Source of the DNA: Helichrysum umbraculigerum
Taxonomy: Eukaryota > Streptophyta > Magnoliopsida > Asterales > Asteraceae
Direction: 5' to 3'
Length of the DNA: 64,000 nucleotides
NCBI GenBank assembly: GCA_949592205.1
Contig: CATIUR010000001.1
Location: forward strand, 72,831,559 to 72,895,558
Shown one piece after another: positions 10,582 to 23,422 of this stretch. The position numbers and the translations under genes were made by a program. The first letter of the stretch is position 1. Each line of letters starts with the position of its first letter. The notes under the pieces were generated by a model. It searched no databases, was not told where the DNA came from, and saw only the letters and a list, made by a program, of their open reading frames with translations.

Positions 10582-13441
10582 ATGGCATCAACAATTGTGC
10601 TGGTTGTTGTATTTGTTTTAGATCTTGTTGCTTTTGCACTTGCTGTTGCTGCTGAGCAAAGAAGAGCTTCCGTGAGTTCTTCACCATTTTTTATAATTTT
10701 CTCAATTTCTTTCATCATTTTGCATTTCCTTTTTGTTTGATCTGAAATGGGTATTGATGGTTCATGATAAAGATGATTGATTTAATGTTTCTTGAATGAT
10801 ATTTAGTGTTATTTTTGCTTAAATCCTTGTTTAAGCCACTATTAGTTTACTAATCCCTTGTGAATTTTTAACTTTTTTTTTTGTTGAGTATCAGTATTAA
10901 AAGGTAAGAGTAGAGTTTAGCTTTGGAAGGAGGAATGTATGTGTTTGTATGATAGTTAATTTTTAGGGCTATTCCAGATTTCCAGGCTTAAATCTTAATG
11001 GGTTCTTTCTGTATGACCTAGATTATTCTTCTCTGTTTATGGTTGTCTCACTGAAAAATTAGTAAATGCTTCATGTGGGTATAAATGGTTCTGCCATATG
11101 GATGCTAATTTTAGTCTTTTATAAGGATATTTAATGTTGATTTTGATTGGCTTCTTGCTTAGTATATGCGATTATCCACTCTAATTTTTGAACGTTTGTA
11201 AAACTTTTGAATTCGAAATCTGCATTTGCTCACATTATTTTTTGATTTCATATTGGAACATTACTTTTATAGGTTGGTGTGCGACCCGGTGTTCCTGAGA
11301 ACCAAAACAGTTTATCTTCTTTATCGATATTAAAGTTAGAAAACCAGTTTATTTGATCAATAAAAGTGGAACTCTCAAACAGGAAGTATATGCTTGTCTG
11401 AACATTACACTAGTAAGTGCTTCATATTGGGTGATTAGTTTGATTTTGGGGTGGTATTCCAGTCAAGGTTTGGTTGTATGTGGTGGTTAGTTTAATTTTG
11501 AAAGACTAGTTAGCGTTGGTTTACTCAATTTTGTGTAGTTCATGTGATTGTTTACTTACTATGTAGAAAGTAAAAATGTTCAAATTTGATAAGTGCATTG
11601 TTCTTTTGAGCTACATGGCTCAAAAAGGTTTCTATGATACAGTATTATATATACTGGTATCATAATCAGTTCTTGCTTAATAACCAAGGCATTTCTTGTT
11701 AGTTTGAAAGTTCAAAACCAAATCGTTTGACTTGTAAAAGTCAAAAGTTGAATTAAATAGGCAAGAAAGAAGAAGTATATGCATGTATCATAGTTGGATC
11801 ACTGATGTGTGTATCTGAGGTCTCATAGGGTTGTGCTTAGTTTGATGTCATGTAACAGTTTAGTGCTATTTCATGTTTGATACATGTAATTGTTTGCAGT
11901 AACTTTAAAAGAAAAATTTTAAGACTTATAAAATACAATATCTACCTTGTTGACTTGTTCATCTAAGTATATTCAGCTTAAAGTTGCTTCATTTGTAGCT
12001 CAATGAGGTCATCAATACTTCCTTAAAGAACTAATCCCTTTAAATGCTACAAGTTAAACCTATTGTTGATCTTATATACAAAATTATTTGTGATTCTGAT
12101 GTAGAGTTAGGCTGAAAGCAATTAGATACACGGTGTAATCTTTCGTTCACATAAGGGTTACTTTTCGATGTGTAATTAAAAGATCATTTAGGTTCTGGCA
12201 AACATAAAAGTGTCTTGTTATATGATTACCAACATATACAAACACTGTTTACTCTCTCCTGCCTACTGGAATTGTACGATTGAACTTGACACATACTTCA
12301 AGTTAATATTCCACTATTTGTCAAGTATCTTAAGCAACATTTACGAATACAAGAATCTTTTGACCCAACTCAATGCTCTCTGATCAGTTCATATACAATG
12401 ATGATAATCGACAAATACATAAAGTTAATTTATTTTGATAAATATTGTTCCAATTTTCATACTACATCTTGAGAAGTAAAAAGTTCCAATTTCATGGAAG
12501 TGATGAAGTCTACGGTTTTCAAGCACCTATATTTTTTTTACATAACTTTATGCTTTCCTCTGATGTGTTATTGTATGACAGGCCCGGATTGCTGAAAATG
12601 CAACTTCCAGATATTGTGTTTACGAGTCAGATATATCAACAGGGTTGGGTGTGGGTGCGTTATTGCTCCTTCTTCTGAGCCAACTACTTATAATGCTTGC
12701 AACCCGTTGCATGTGTTTTGGCCGAGCCCTGAGCCCTGGTCGTTCCCGGGCATTAGCTGTCTTCTTATTCATTACCTGCTGGTAAATCATATTCTTGATC
12801 TTGCATGTACCGAAAATCATTTTACTCTGACTTTTGAGGCCAAAAGAATTATATTTAGAAAACTCAAACTGTACATTGTAGTTGTAGTACAGTTAATCAC
12901 ACACTGCATCAGATGCAAGAATCTACCAAGTTCTAAACACAGTATTTTCCTGATTCAACAATTTGTCAAAAATGTTAATCTCCATGTCCAATATATGTTG
13001 TCCAAATTGCTATTTTTGTCTGTAAAAAAAATAAAATTGTCAACTTAAGATGACAATTTTCACAAGGGTGACATTCATCATTGCTGGGTGGAATGTGGGA
13101 AGTATATGATTCTAGGGTTCGTATTACAGTATGTAATATCCGGGTTTTTTTTACTTATTCTAATTTTTATGTCAATTTTCACAAGGGTGACATTCATCAT
13201 TGCTGAGGCATGCTTGCTTGCCGGTTCTGTGAGAAACGCATATCACACTAAATATAGAACCGTAATCTCGGGAGACCCTCCTTCATGTGAGACCTTGAGG
13301 AAAGGCGTGTTTGGTGCTGGTGCTGCTTTTGTGGTTTTCACTGGTATTGTCTCTGAGCTCTATTATGTTTTCTACTCGAAATCTGATGAAGGTGTCATCC
13401 CTACCAGAGATACTGGCATAAGAATGGGAGCATTCAACTGA
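10582..13441 (+). CDS. DUF1218 family four-helix membrane protein (3 exons)
   Basis: Spliced coding sequence: 10582-10671, 12582-12781 and 13186-13441 (546 nt, 181 aa). Every junction has GT/AG. Exon 1 ends in phase 0, and exon 2 ends inside the TGG codon that exon 3 completes. The protein has an N-terminal helix or signal anchor (residues 4-24, in MASTIVLVVVFVLDLVAFAL), a loop with YCVYESD (41-47), a second helix near 54-73, a basic RCMCFGRAL turn, a third helix near 90-112 (CWVTFIIAEACLLAGSV) and a fourth near 135-157 before a polar tail. This order and these motifs match the plant DUF1218 family, which includes the MODIFYING WALL LIGNIN and DESIGUAL/VCC proteins linked to secondary-wall lignin and leaf bilateral symmetry or vascular patterning. 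Which member this is cannot be told. Intron 1 is 1910 bp. Intron 2 (404 bp) contains a duplicated copy of its own acceptor. The frame is intact, and it is the only host gene supported in the window. Confidence 0.88.
10672..12581 (+). other. Intron 1 of the DUF1218 gene
   Basis: GTGAGTTCTT donor at 10672 and TGTATGACAG acceptor ending at 12581. The 1910 bp are T-rich on the plus strand with no insertion that I could recognise. Confidence 0.8.
13054..13205 (+). repeat. Duplicated splice-acceptor segment (33 bp, two copies)
   Basis: The 33 bp from CAATTTTCACAAG through GGTGACATTC to ATTGCTG occur identically at 13054-13086 and 13173-13205. The second copy is the real intron 2 acceptor and the start of exon 3. 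The first is an exact decoy 119 bp upstream, with the same CACAAG before the same first codons. Splicing to the decoy would stay in frame for about 13 codons and then meet a TGA, losing the last two membrane helices. Confidence 0.9.
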
Positions 13442-16217
13442 ACTTCTGTCACAAATTCAATACCTTGTTAGTTTCCTCCTTTCATGCTTGTAGATTACAC
13501 ATTTGGTTTTAAATCATTTATCATTTTATCTGTAGCAAACTTAGAGTTGATGATGTAGTTTATGTGGAAATTATGTGATGATCAAGGTATTTTTGACATA
13601 AATTCGGATATGTATTTTAGGAGTACATGATCATCTTAAAGTGACATTCAGTTTATAGTCGATGAGTAACATATTTTTTACTATGCTAGTTGTAAACTTT
13701 AAGTTAGTTATCCAAATTCTCATCAAACTATCAAAGTCCTATCGAATATGTTATTAAAAACATCATATCTTGTTAAACTTAAAATCAAACATAAGAAAAT
13801 AATTAAGCCTGCAAAATCCTTATTAAATGATGCTTGCCAATATTGTGATCAATGTGGTTGTGAACATACACATTCAGACAAAACTCGATTTTAACTTCAA
13901 CACAGAACACTCAACCTTTTACAAACTATAATCACATTCAAGCTTGATCGATCGGAAATCCATCTGTCTTTAAAAGGACCATTCCCTAATCGTGTTTAGT
14001 CGACGAGCCTAAAGAAAGAAATTATAATTTCAATTTTGTTTGAATAAATATCTATGTTCGAATATTTAACTGAACAAAACTGGAATAGAGGTAGTACAAT
14101 TATTTGAAAAGAATTTTGGCCATATTAGTTGGTTGGGTTTTAGTGTGGGGATGATCTGCACATGCGCATACGAATGCAAGTATAACAAACAAGGCTGGGG
14201 TGGAGACCGGCCTTCTATTATATTAGCTGATTAGAGTACTACTGTCATAATTTTGACCTTCTTTCTTGTAAAACGAGTTGATAACAGTAACTGCTGTTAA
14301 TTTTTATTGTAATTGGGACTTACTCGTGATCAAATAGTATTCCAAGTTAAATTATACAACGAGTTGACAAGTGTAAAGTGCACATTTGTTTAAACTTATT
14401 ATGCACATTTGTTCAACCCAATGCCAATTCTCCAGCAAAAACAAACAGGTATACCAGACGGATGCGTCTATTTGTAAAAGTCGAACCTTTAGCGAAATGG
14501 TGAGTATGTCCATTATATTAACCGCTAAAACCTATTCTATATATAACAGAAATAACATGGAATCATTTGGCTTTCTTGAACACACGGAAACACAACACAA
14601 TCTCTTTGTTATGCTCAAAATTCTGCTCCATGTTATTATGTAATTTCTTGAATTATCTCAATAAGGATTTCGTGATAACTAGGGAGTGTTTGGTCAAAAT
14701 ATTATCGTGAAAGTTATTCTACACGATTCAAGAAATTCATTCATATCATCATCACACACCCAGTTACACATTTCTAACGGTACATACTTTAGATGTTAGT
14801 GAATGCGAACTTTAAGGTAGAAAGCTACATGTTCCATTCTTAAACTTTGAAAGTTGTACCTTTATCATTCTTGTGTTGTGAGGAACACTACATGTAAACA
14901 TGAGTGCTGCTAGCTGCAAACATGATTTCTCGATATAATTTATAAGCATGGATATCAAGTTTGTGTACGGAATCCAATGGTATATTAGGACACAAATGAA
15001 TTATTTGTCACAATGTCATCATGAAAAAGAAGAAATATATTGCATATACTCTGTTTTCACAAGTATATAACACGTCAGCTATCAAGATTTCGCCAATAGT
15101 TATGTTTTACATTTTGTTATTTTCGAACGACGCACAAAAGATTCATAGAAAAATAATTAGCAAGAAGTTAGAAATACAAATCTTCAAGGGAGCACAGATC
15201 ACAAGTCTTAGCTTCAAGGATTTGTGTTAACGCTCCGTTTTGTGCAACATCGTTTTCACTTTACCATTTTAAAGTGGCTTCAGCTGGTCTGAAAGAATGC
15301 AAAACCCCATTTGAACCGATTTGAGATTTTAACTTTCCTGTTGTATTTAGTTCCTTGATCAAGCTTTTCAAAGAAGACCCCTAACTATGTAGTAAAATCA
15401 GCCACCTAAAAACCACCTAATACTAAACAAAAACACTTTTCATACAACTTCCCTAAAAGACGACTCCAACACATATAACTCTATTACCCTGATACCACTC
15501 GAACCAAATAACAGAAACTAGTAACGCATGATCTCGTATAACTTCGTAAAGACGCTAGAATGAAGTCTAAATCGGCTTTCTTGAACTTCGTTGGAATTAC
15601 TATAAATGTGTCGACTCTAGACATCAACACTTTCTAAGTTGATCTTTTAGGAATTCATAGCTTTCCTTGTTTAACATGATTAGAATGTCTACTATCTAAT
15701 GACATTAAAATTCCGTTACATAATGTTTTTAGCTGGCGATAAATAAGTCAAATATCTAGAGTTTTAGATGAATTTGTTCGTTATTTCTATATCATATTAA
15801 AGATTATTATTATTATTATCAATTGTGCTTACTATATTAAAATTTTAGCTAGTCTACATGGCACACATCATTGCATGATAATACACTATATCATATAAGC
15901 TTATAATATTATTTTATATAGTATATTAAAAGTAGGGTGGGGTTCAAATGAGAATAGGAATTTGTATGAGAATGAGGAAACCAATGATATTGTGCCGTGT
16001 GTACAAAGAGAATGTTTCAAATGTACAAAATCCATTTACCCCCAACATCAATTATCTCACAAATGACAAATCGAAAAATTATGAAAATTGCACCATTAAA
16101 TTCAGCGTTTTCTCCTCTTCGATTTTCCGTCCCTCAAGGCATACTTTCGACGAGTTTTCTTTTTCCACCTTTTTTGGGGGGTTTCACATTTACTAACACA
16201 TGTGTTAAAGTGTTGCG
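13442..16217. other. Intergenic, no supported gene
   Basis: 3' flank of the DUF1218 gene and AT-rich DNA. Short open frames at 14386-14643, 15021-15230 and 15948-16236 have no motif and biased composition, so I do not call them genes. A CTGATACCAC word at about 15490 resembles the reverse complement of a retrotransposon primer-binding site but has no LTR next to it. The promoter of a gene lying outside cannot be excluded. Confidence 0.5.
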
Positions 16218-16319
16218 TTTAGGGTTTAGGATTTAGGGTTAGGGTTTAGGGTTTAGGGTTTAGGGTTTCGAGGCGAAACCCCCAACCCTAAACCCTAACC
16301 CCTAAACCCCCAACCCTAA
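16218..16319. repeat. Inverted telomere-like repeat
   Basis: About seven TTTAGGG-type units (16218-16269, one variant ATTTAGGG) are followed by a short turn and about six CCCTAAA-type units (16273-16319, some as CCCCAAC variants). The centre GGGTTTCGAGGCGAAACCC is a perfect 8 bp stem around AGG. The two arms point toward each other, giving one long imperfect palindrome. Retrotransposon G begins at the very next base. Confidence 0.9.
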
Positions 16320-17278
16320 TGTGATACCCGACAAATTAGGGCTAGTAATTAGTACCTAATCACTTTGTTAATACATGTAATTAATTCTATGTTACGCTAA
16401 TTGTATGTATCATTATATATATTGTTATATATATACACATTTACGCGATTAGATTTAATCGTGCATTATTATATCGGCCGAATTTCGATTCATTAATACG
16501 GACGTTGGTGAACTCAAATCATTAAATAATATAAAATTATTTAATAAACATATTAGTTTCTAAATATTATTTTGATAATATTTCACAAGTAATTCGTATC
16601 GTATAAATAACTCAGAAGCAACCAAAAATGCGCGAAACGCGCCCGATAATCAAAACAAACCAAATTTATATTTTTATAACTCATTAATAAGTATTTTGGT
16701 AAAATACTTCAACTAAAATTGTTCCGAATATACGATAATATATATAACGTTTAACACATGTATATCGTATAAAAATACATTTAAACAACCGTGGAAACGA
16801 ACACTGCACGGAGCGCAAACTCGGGGAACAAAATTTGAGACAATCACCACCTTGTGGGACCCACCCACAACCGGTTTTCAACTCCAAAAACAAGATCCAC
16901 AATTTGTGGATCTTCTTGTTGAAAGACTTAACCAAACACACTCTCCTTAAATTACTGCTTTTGGTTTTCTCATTCATTTCACCACCTTTATCACACTTTA
17001 ATCTCTTCCCCATCTCTTCACAATCGGCTCTCAACTCTCTCTGTAAAAACCAAACCAAAAACCTCCATTCATCTCCAATTGTGAAGAAGGAAATCAAAGG
17101 AAAAGGAAGCTAAAGCAAAAACCGTGCACCGTCACCTTGCTTCATCTTTAGATCATCAATCTTTTGTAAGAACTCCTTAAAACTTCACTAGTTTTACTTA
17201 CTTTAAGTTTATATATGTGTTATGAAGTTCATTTAACAAGTATATGTCCAAAACAAAGCTTTAAAATCGTTTTTACTA

Positions 17279-17281
<3 letters not shown>

Positions 17282-17357
<76 letters not shown>
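17282..17357. repeat. (AT)n microsatellite inside the G 5' LTR
   Basis: About 76 bp of pure AT dinucleotides. The matching position in the G 3' LTR (62632-62650) has only about 19 bp, so the tract has changed length since insertion. Confidence 0.95.
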
Positions 17358-17363
<6 letters not shown>

Positions 17364-17900
17364 GTATAAATCTGTCACAGAAAAATCGTCTCACGAAAAC
17401 GACTATATCTCGAGTTCTATGTTGAATAAACGTATGAATATTATACCGAAATCTTCGTATGGTTGTCGACTACAACTTTCGTGTTGAACATTTCTTCTAA
17501 AAATGCACTTATTGTTCCAGAAAATTCAGTTTATACACAAAGGTTAATTATGGCCGAATCTGAAACTTGGTTGCTTCTCAATTTTATTTACCTAACAAAA
17601 TGACCTCTATAATTCACGGAAAAATTAGGTAAAATACTAGATATATAGTAAAATATGTGTGATTTTTGTTGGATTTGATTTCGGGCTAAAACATATTGAA
17701 AACGAGAGGCGAAACGAACCGAAACACTTTAGGGACTGTTTTTGTAATGTAATTAAAACCGACACTTCGGGTTAACTCCGACACGAACTAATAATATTTA
17801 TAAGCTCTATGAACTAATCTAAGACTTGTGTAAAAGTTTCGGGTCAAACCGAAGTCGTTTGACCACGTTCCCGACACACGAAAACCTGATCAGCCCCTTG

Positions 17901-18163
17901 TGTCGCTTTTGGCCCAAAGCCATTGCGACACAAGCCACTATGTCGCAAATAAATTCCAACGTCGCATAACGCGACACAAAGCCTTATGTCGCAAAACTTA
18001 TCACTGTCGCATACTGCGACGCAGCAACTTCATGTCGCATTAAATTGCGGATGTTGCATATGGCGACACAAACCACTATGTCGCTAAGACCCTAATTTTT
18101 ACTAACTAGCGACCCAGACCTCTATGTCGCAACACCTCATAGCGACACAACCCTTGTGTCGCA
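17901..18163. repeat. GTCGC/GCGAC palindrome array, G 5' LTR
   Basis: Words TGTCGC and GCGACA alternate in both orientations about every 12-25 bp, for example TGCGACACAAG, CTATGTCGCA and TAGCGACACAA. The array lies between the GTAAGA site and the CACCAACGGGCCGTACA block. Short, CpG-containing, family-specific words of this sort occur in the same place in other LTRs of the window. Confidence 0.85.
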
Positions 18164-19596
18164 GTTCACAGAATCTTGAAAACTCATATATACACTAAGT
18201 GTCGAACACTTACAATAACCAAATCTTATACGATAATACTCGTACATGAATCACGTATACTTTGATTTGGGGACATACGAATATACTTTACGAGTATACG
18301 ATACAACGAAACACAATAATAATAATAATACTTGATAATTATTACAAACCGTCACCAACGGGCCGTACATGTTTTTCAAAACTCAAACCAAATCAATCAA
18401 ACCAAATCATTTGGACATTACTAGTTGAATGAATGACTAGCATAGATGGTCTGTTGAGACATCTACTTATATTTATAACCTTACGCGTTTTGAACGCCCG
18501 GCAGGTTACAGTCTTCGGACAACATCGCCTTGTGCATACTTGCTTGATAGCAACATATCAGACTCAGGTGAGTCTCATAGCCCCACATTTTTACCGTTTT
18601 TACTCCCGGGGTGGGAATACATGCTCTATTTGTTTTACATGTGAACACAAGTACTAAACCTCGCTATATTCTGCATGAGCTATTTGCTAATCAATTTAAA
18701 AGTCCTCTACGATCATAGTTTGGTAATACTTTTGTAGCATGAATGTTAGTGTATGGTACCATATGGGATTGACAATCCCCGTCCGGGTTGGAAGCCCCAA
18801 CTGGTCAAACGGACACATTATCATTTGTTCATACGAGTGTAGATTAGGCACTCGCAGGGAGGCACCCTCGATCAAGCACTTGATTATGATCCTGACACCT
18901 CAGTTAAGCTCAGACTATGACCTCATGGCAGTAATATACACTCATTATTTGATTGGTTTCAAATCATTATATAAAATCTTGTAGTTCACACACTATATTT
19001 TATCATTGTACAAACCCGTGAGCTCACCAGCTTTTAGCTGACCTTTTAGCATGTATTCTCAGGTATACAGCAGCAGTAAGTCTGTCCAGAATACTATATA
19101 GCTCGAGTCGCATGCAAACAATCAAGAGATTTTCCTGCATTATTGTATTTTGTAAAAGTAGTAATGCCATAGAATCTATCAGATAGGTTACTGAGCTTTT
19201 GTAACTTATTAATTATTGTAAACTTTTATTACAATCAATGTATTTTGTTTAAAACGACGCATATAAAGTCGTTCATTATATATCTTATGTGCTGTGATAT
19301 CCCTCGTTTTGTACATGTTTATCTCTCGCGATATCATTGTTTTTGTACTTGTTTCTAGTCGATTTCATAAACTTTTGGTACTTATTTAGTTGGAAATTGA
19401 TTTCATGTGTTTAGGTTGAAGATTGAGAAAGAACGGATGAAAAGATGAGGATTTTGTTGATTTTGCTATGCTGCACCGTTTTGGCCATATCTCCCTCATA
19501 CTAACTCGGATTGAGACGATCCAGGTGTCCAAACGAAGCTCACTAAGAGCTCTACAATTTTCCAGAAGATAGTCAGCTGAAAAGAAAAGGGGTCAT

Positions 19597-19759
19597 AGCC
19601 GATCTGCTAAAGTTAGCCGATCGGCTATTTTAGTGCAAAATTCAGTCAGAAGTTCGACCTTGTGTACACACTTCCATTTCCAAGTAGCTTAGCCGATCTG
19701 CTTTCCTTAAGCCGATCTGCTTTCCTTAGCAGATCTGCTAAGCCTTATCCGATCTGCTA
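19597..19759. repeat. GCCGATCTGCT array, D 5' LTR
   Basis: At least six copies of the 11-12 bp words AGCCGATCTGCT, AGCCGATCGGCT and AGCAGATCTGCT occur. Several are self-complementary or pair with each other through GATC. It is the counterpart of the palindrome arrays in the Tekay LTRs, in an LTR of otherwise different sequence. Confidence 0.8.
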
Positions 19760-21025
19760 TGATGCGCGGGGAAGTCTATTTATGTACTATTTTAGGGTTC
19801 CACAAAAACACACACTCCACCCCCGATTTGGGGCAACCCCCATGGGCGATTTTTAGGGTTTTTAGGTTATTTTCATCATCTTGAAGAGCTCTAATCATCC
19901 TACTCCATTTGGTCACAAAGAATCATCATCCAAATATTGTAATCACTTGGTTTGCATCTTTTCAATATAATTTTCTTCCATTGATTTCATTAGTTATATT
20001 TGTTTGTTTTGAGTATGATTGTTAGTGGCTAGTTTTATTTACTTGCTTGGATGAATCAACTAGTGATTAGGGGTGTAATCCTTAGAGTTTGTATTTATGC
20101 TAGTTTTTGCTCATCCATGAATTTATATGTTCTAGTTTAGATTGTTGAAGCTTGTTGGTAATGAAACTAATAACTATAGTGAACACTTGTTGTTAGATTG
20201 AATTACTACATTTATATGTCTATGTATGAATTGCCATTGATAGTGAACACTAATTTGGTACAAGACTAAACAATTGAACTAGCATGTGTAAGTTGTGAAT
20301 ATGACCAATGTCTTTCAATTGGATGAGTTATAAACTTGTAATCAATGAATTTATGTTTAATTGAGAACCTTGTGTATTTGAGCTTAGTATAAATATCTCT
20401 AACTTGTTTAATGAAATATTAAAGGATATTGCGAACGTTTTCCATTTAGTAATTCATTATCAATTATTTGTCTATAAATGATTGAACAAACATTGCGAAC
20501 GTAGATTTGGAACAAGTTAGGATAATTAAGCTAAAATGTGCAAGTTGGTAAATTGGTTTATACTTGATTTCAATTAATGTTATGTTTATTTCATTGAGTG
20601 ACACGTGTGGAATTTTAGCATGACATTTACTAGGAGTGACAACTAGTAATTTGTATTTGATATGATTATGCTTAGTTTTACAAATTGACAACTTGTGATT
20701 CTTAGCATGCTTTTACTTGGAATGACAACCGGTAGATAAGTCATAGATAATCAAAGAATTGTGATCACGGTAAATGAACCATTACTAGATTAAATCTTAG
20801 GTTAGTAAGTCAAGATTGGAATAAAGTGATGGCGAAAGTTAAGCTTAATCTAATTGAGATTTACATGATAAACTGGTTTTAACAAATACCCCGGACGCAT
20901 TAGTGAAATAATCCAAGCAAGTACTATTTGTTTCCCTTAAATAAACAACAAATCAATTTGACTCTTCCTGAGTCCCTCATTGCGTAGTTTTAGTTAAAAA
21001 GTTGTTTTTAAGCATCGTGACATCT

Positions 21026-23422
21026 TGTGACAACCGTCGATTTAGGACTATAATTTAGTACCTAATCAAGTGTAATACATGTAATTAGTTCTGTGTTAGG
21101 CTAATTAATGTATCAATTATTATATATATTGTTGAATATATATCTACAATTATGCGGTTTGTTTAAATCGTACGAGCTTCAAATCGAATGAATTTCGATA
21201 CAATAAATAAGGACGTTGGTGAACAATTGATTTAAGTAATACAAGGATTTTAATAGTGTTTTTGTACTTAAAAATATTATGTCAATAATATTTTGTATCC
21301 AAGTTTTATCACACAATTTATATGAACGCGAATAAAACGTAATTACACAAACAAAACGAGACTATTCACCATTTATAATGTAATTATTAAATGTCTAGTC
21401 AAAGACTTTAACAAAAATACTGAGTAATTATTCGTATTTTAAAACGTATATTAAAACAAAGGAAATAAATATTTAACGTTTAAACGACGGAGTAAACGAA
21501 CACCGCACGGAGCGCAGTGCGCGGACTGAAAATGGGAGGTGATCCCTTAACCACCTCCCCACCACTTCTTTTTCTTTCATTTCTCTTTTCCTCTCTCTCT
21601 CTCCTCTCAAATTTCTCTCAAGTTTCATCACCACAAAACCACACAAAATCAACAAATAAACACGCTAAACGACCTCGGATCTTCAAGCCCTTTTGGAATA
21701 AAACGTTCACCACTTCGCGATCTACAATCCTATCTTTCCGGAATTTCATTTCGACGATTTGTAAGTTTCCGACACAACTCCGAAAACTCTCGTTTTTAAG
21801 TTTTATAACTTGCTAGTTGTTTGTATAACCTTGTAATGTCCTAAAATGGGTTGGGTAAAAATATTAGGCCGATCGATGGCCGGAAAATGCGTTTTTGAAG
21901 TTTAAACTCCGATCAGACCCCGTACGTCGCATTTGGCCTGGAGCAAATGCGACGCAGCGACCTACGTCGCACTATATCCCCAACGTCGCATATAGCGACG
22001 CAGCCTATTACGTCGCATTGACTTGCGAACGTCGCACATAGCGACGCAGACCTTAACGTCGCAAACCGAACCTACGTCGCATAAGCGACGTAGCACCCTA
22101 CGTCGCTATTGACTTAGCACTGTTGACTTTAGCGACGCAACCCTTTTCGTCGCAAAACTCTTACGTCGCAGGCTACGTCGCACAAAACAGAATCTTCAAA
22201 ACTTAAAATTTTCGAAGTCAAAGTTACTGTAGAAAAGTCAAATTTTACTGTAGCAATTCACTGTAGCGATTCACTGTAGCAACAATATAATAACATTTTA
22301 GAACTATCGATACAACCGTCACCAACGGGCCGTACACCCTTTCAAATACACAATTAAATCAACTAAGTCGTTGAAACTTAGATAATTCAATCAAACAAGT
22401 CGTTGTAACTTGTACCAATTTATTCAAACAAGTCGTAGTAACTTGTAACAAAACAATCAACCAAATCGGGGTAATTTGGACATTAAGTTAGACAAACAAT
22501 TCAAATGGTAGTCTTTCGGGATACCAATACAATTAATGACAATTTAAGTGTCGTGGACACATTCAGGTTTCAAGCCTTTGGACACCAACTCACAGCTAAT
22601 TACTCCAAGTTCATTAAGTTAAACACTTCAAGAACCATGTGAGTTTCATAGCCCCATTTTCACTGCTTTACAACCAGGGGTGTGATATTACTACTCGATT
22701 TTGTTTTACAAGTAGAACGCAAGTGCCAAACTTCAAATACTACATGAGTTTCAAGATAATCAATTTAAAGTCCTCCATAAGCATAGTCTCTAGTATTTTA
22801 TAGCGTGAATGTTAGTATATGATATCATATGGGATTGACAATCCTCATCCGGGTTAGCACGCACTAACCGGTCAAACGGATGTATTAGCATTTGGGAAGA
22901 CGAGTGTTGATTAGGCACTCGTAGGAGGCATTTCAAGTTAGGTTTCCTTAAGTGGGCCTGACAAATCAAGTTAAGCTCAGACTATGTGCTCATGGACAGT
23001 ATAACTTTTATTTTGCTTAATTGCATTTTAAATTCAATATAAATCTTGCGGTTCTTACAACTATACATTGACATACAAACCTGTGAGCTAACCAGCGTTT
23101 TTCGCTGACCCATTTTAGTATTTATCACAGGTACCCAGCAGTAGGTTGGCTACGCAAGCAGGAATTATTAGCTCGAGTCAGCATACATACAACTAGAGAT
23201 TTGATTGCATTATTATATTTTGTAAAAGTAATTATGCTATGTAATCTCTCAATTTCAGGAATCGAGCTAATGTAACTATATTTTGATGTAAACATTTACT
23301 TCATCTATACAAGTTTAAAACGACGCATATAGTGGTCGTTCATTATATCTTATGTGCTTTGTATATTGATTAGTGACACCCAAATCGAGCTTCCGCAAAT
23401 CATTAAATTTGGGGGTGTCACA
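21026..23422 (+). mobile_element. Solo LTR of family E (E') inside the D 5' LTR
   Basis: It begins TGTGACAACCG, ends GGGGTGTCACA and is flanked by CATCT (21021-21025 and 23423-23427). It is 2397 bp. It is collinear with the LTRs of element E (44888 and 52440), except for a divergent cassette at about 22185-22310 holding ACTGTAGC repeats where E has GC-rich hairpins. It has GTAAGT at 21761, the array at 21923-22183, GTGAGT at 22639 and CACAGGT at 23127. No internal region remains, so LTR-LTR recombination removed it. Confidence 0.92.
21923..22183. repeat. ACGTCGCA/TGCGACG palindrome array, solo LTR E'
   Basis: Repeated TACGTCGCA and GCGACGCAG words alternate in orientation (for example ACGTCGCATATAGCGACG). 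The array is 261 bp and CpG-rich, in strong contrast to the AT-rich flanks. Confidence 0.9.

Noticed and set aside
10496..10687. Minus-strand Q-rich frame over exon 1
   Set aside because: It is the reverse of the hydrophobic first exon (CTT/GTT codons read as Q-rich). The plus-strand exon fits the family and a GT donor.
12445..13048. Two overlapping frames across exon 2 of the DUF1218 gene
   Set aside because: They are other-frame readings or read through the donor at 12782. The spliced model has the family motifs.
15485..15500. Minus-strand PBS-like CTGATACCAC
   Set aside because: It matches only part of the initiator tRNA-Met complement and no LTR end adjoins it.
16218..16319. True chromosome end
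   Set aside because: Only about 100 bp, degenerate, inverted, and internal to continuous sequence.
17215..17487. 90-codon frame in the G 5' LTR
   Set aside because: Half of it is the AT microsatellite read as alternating I and Y.
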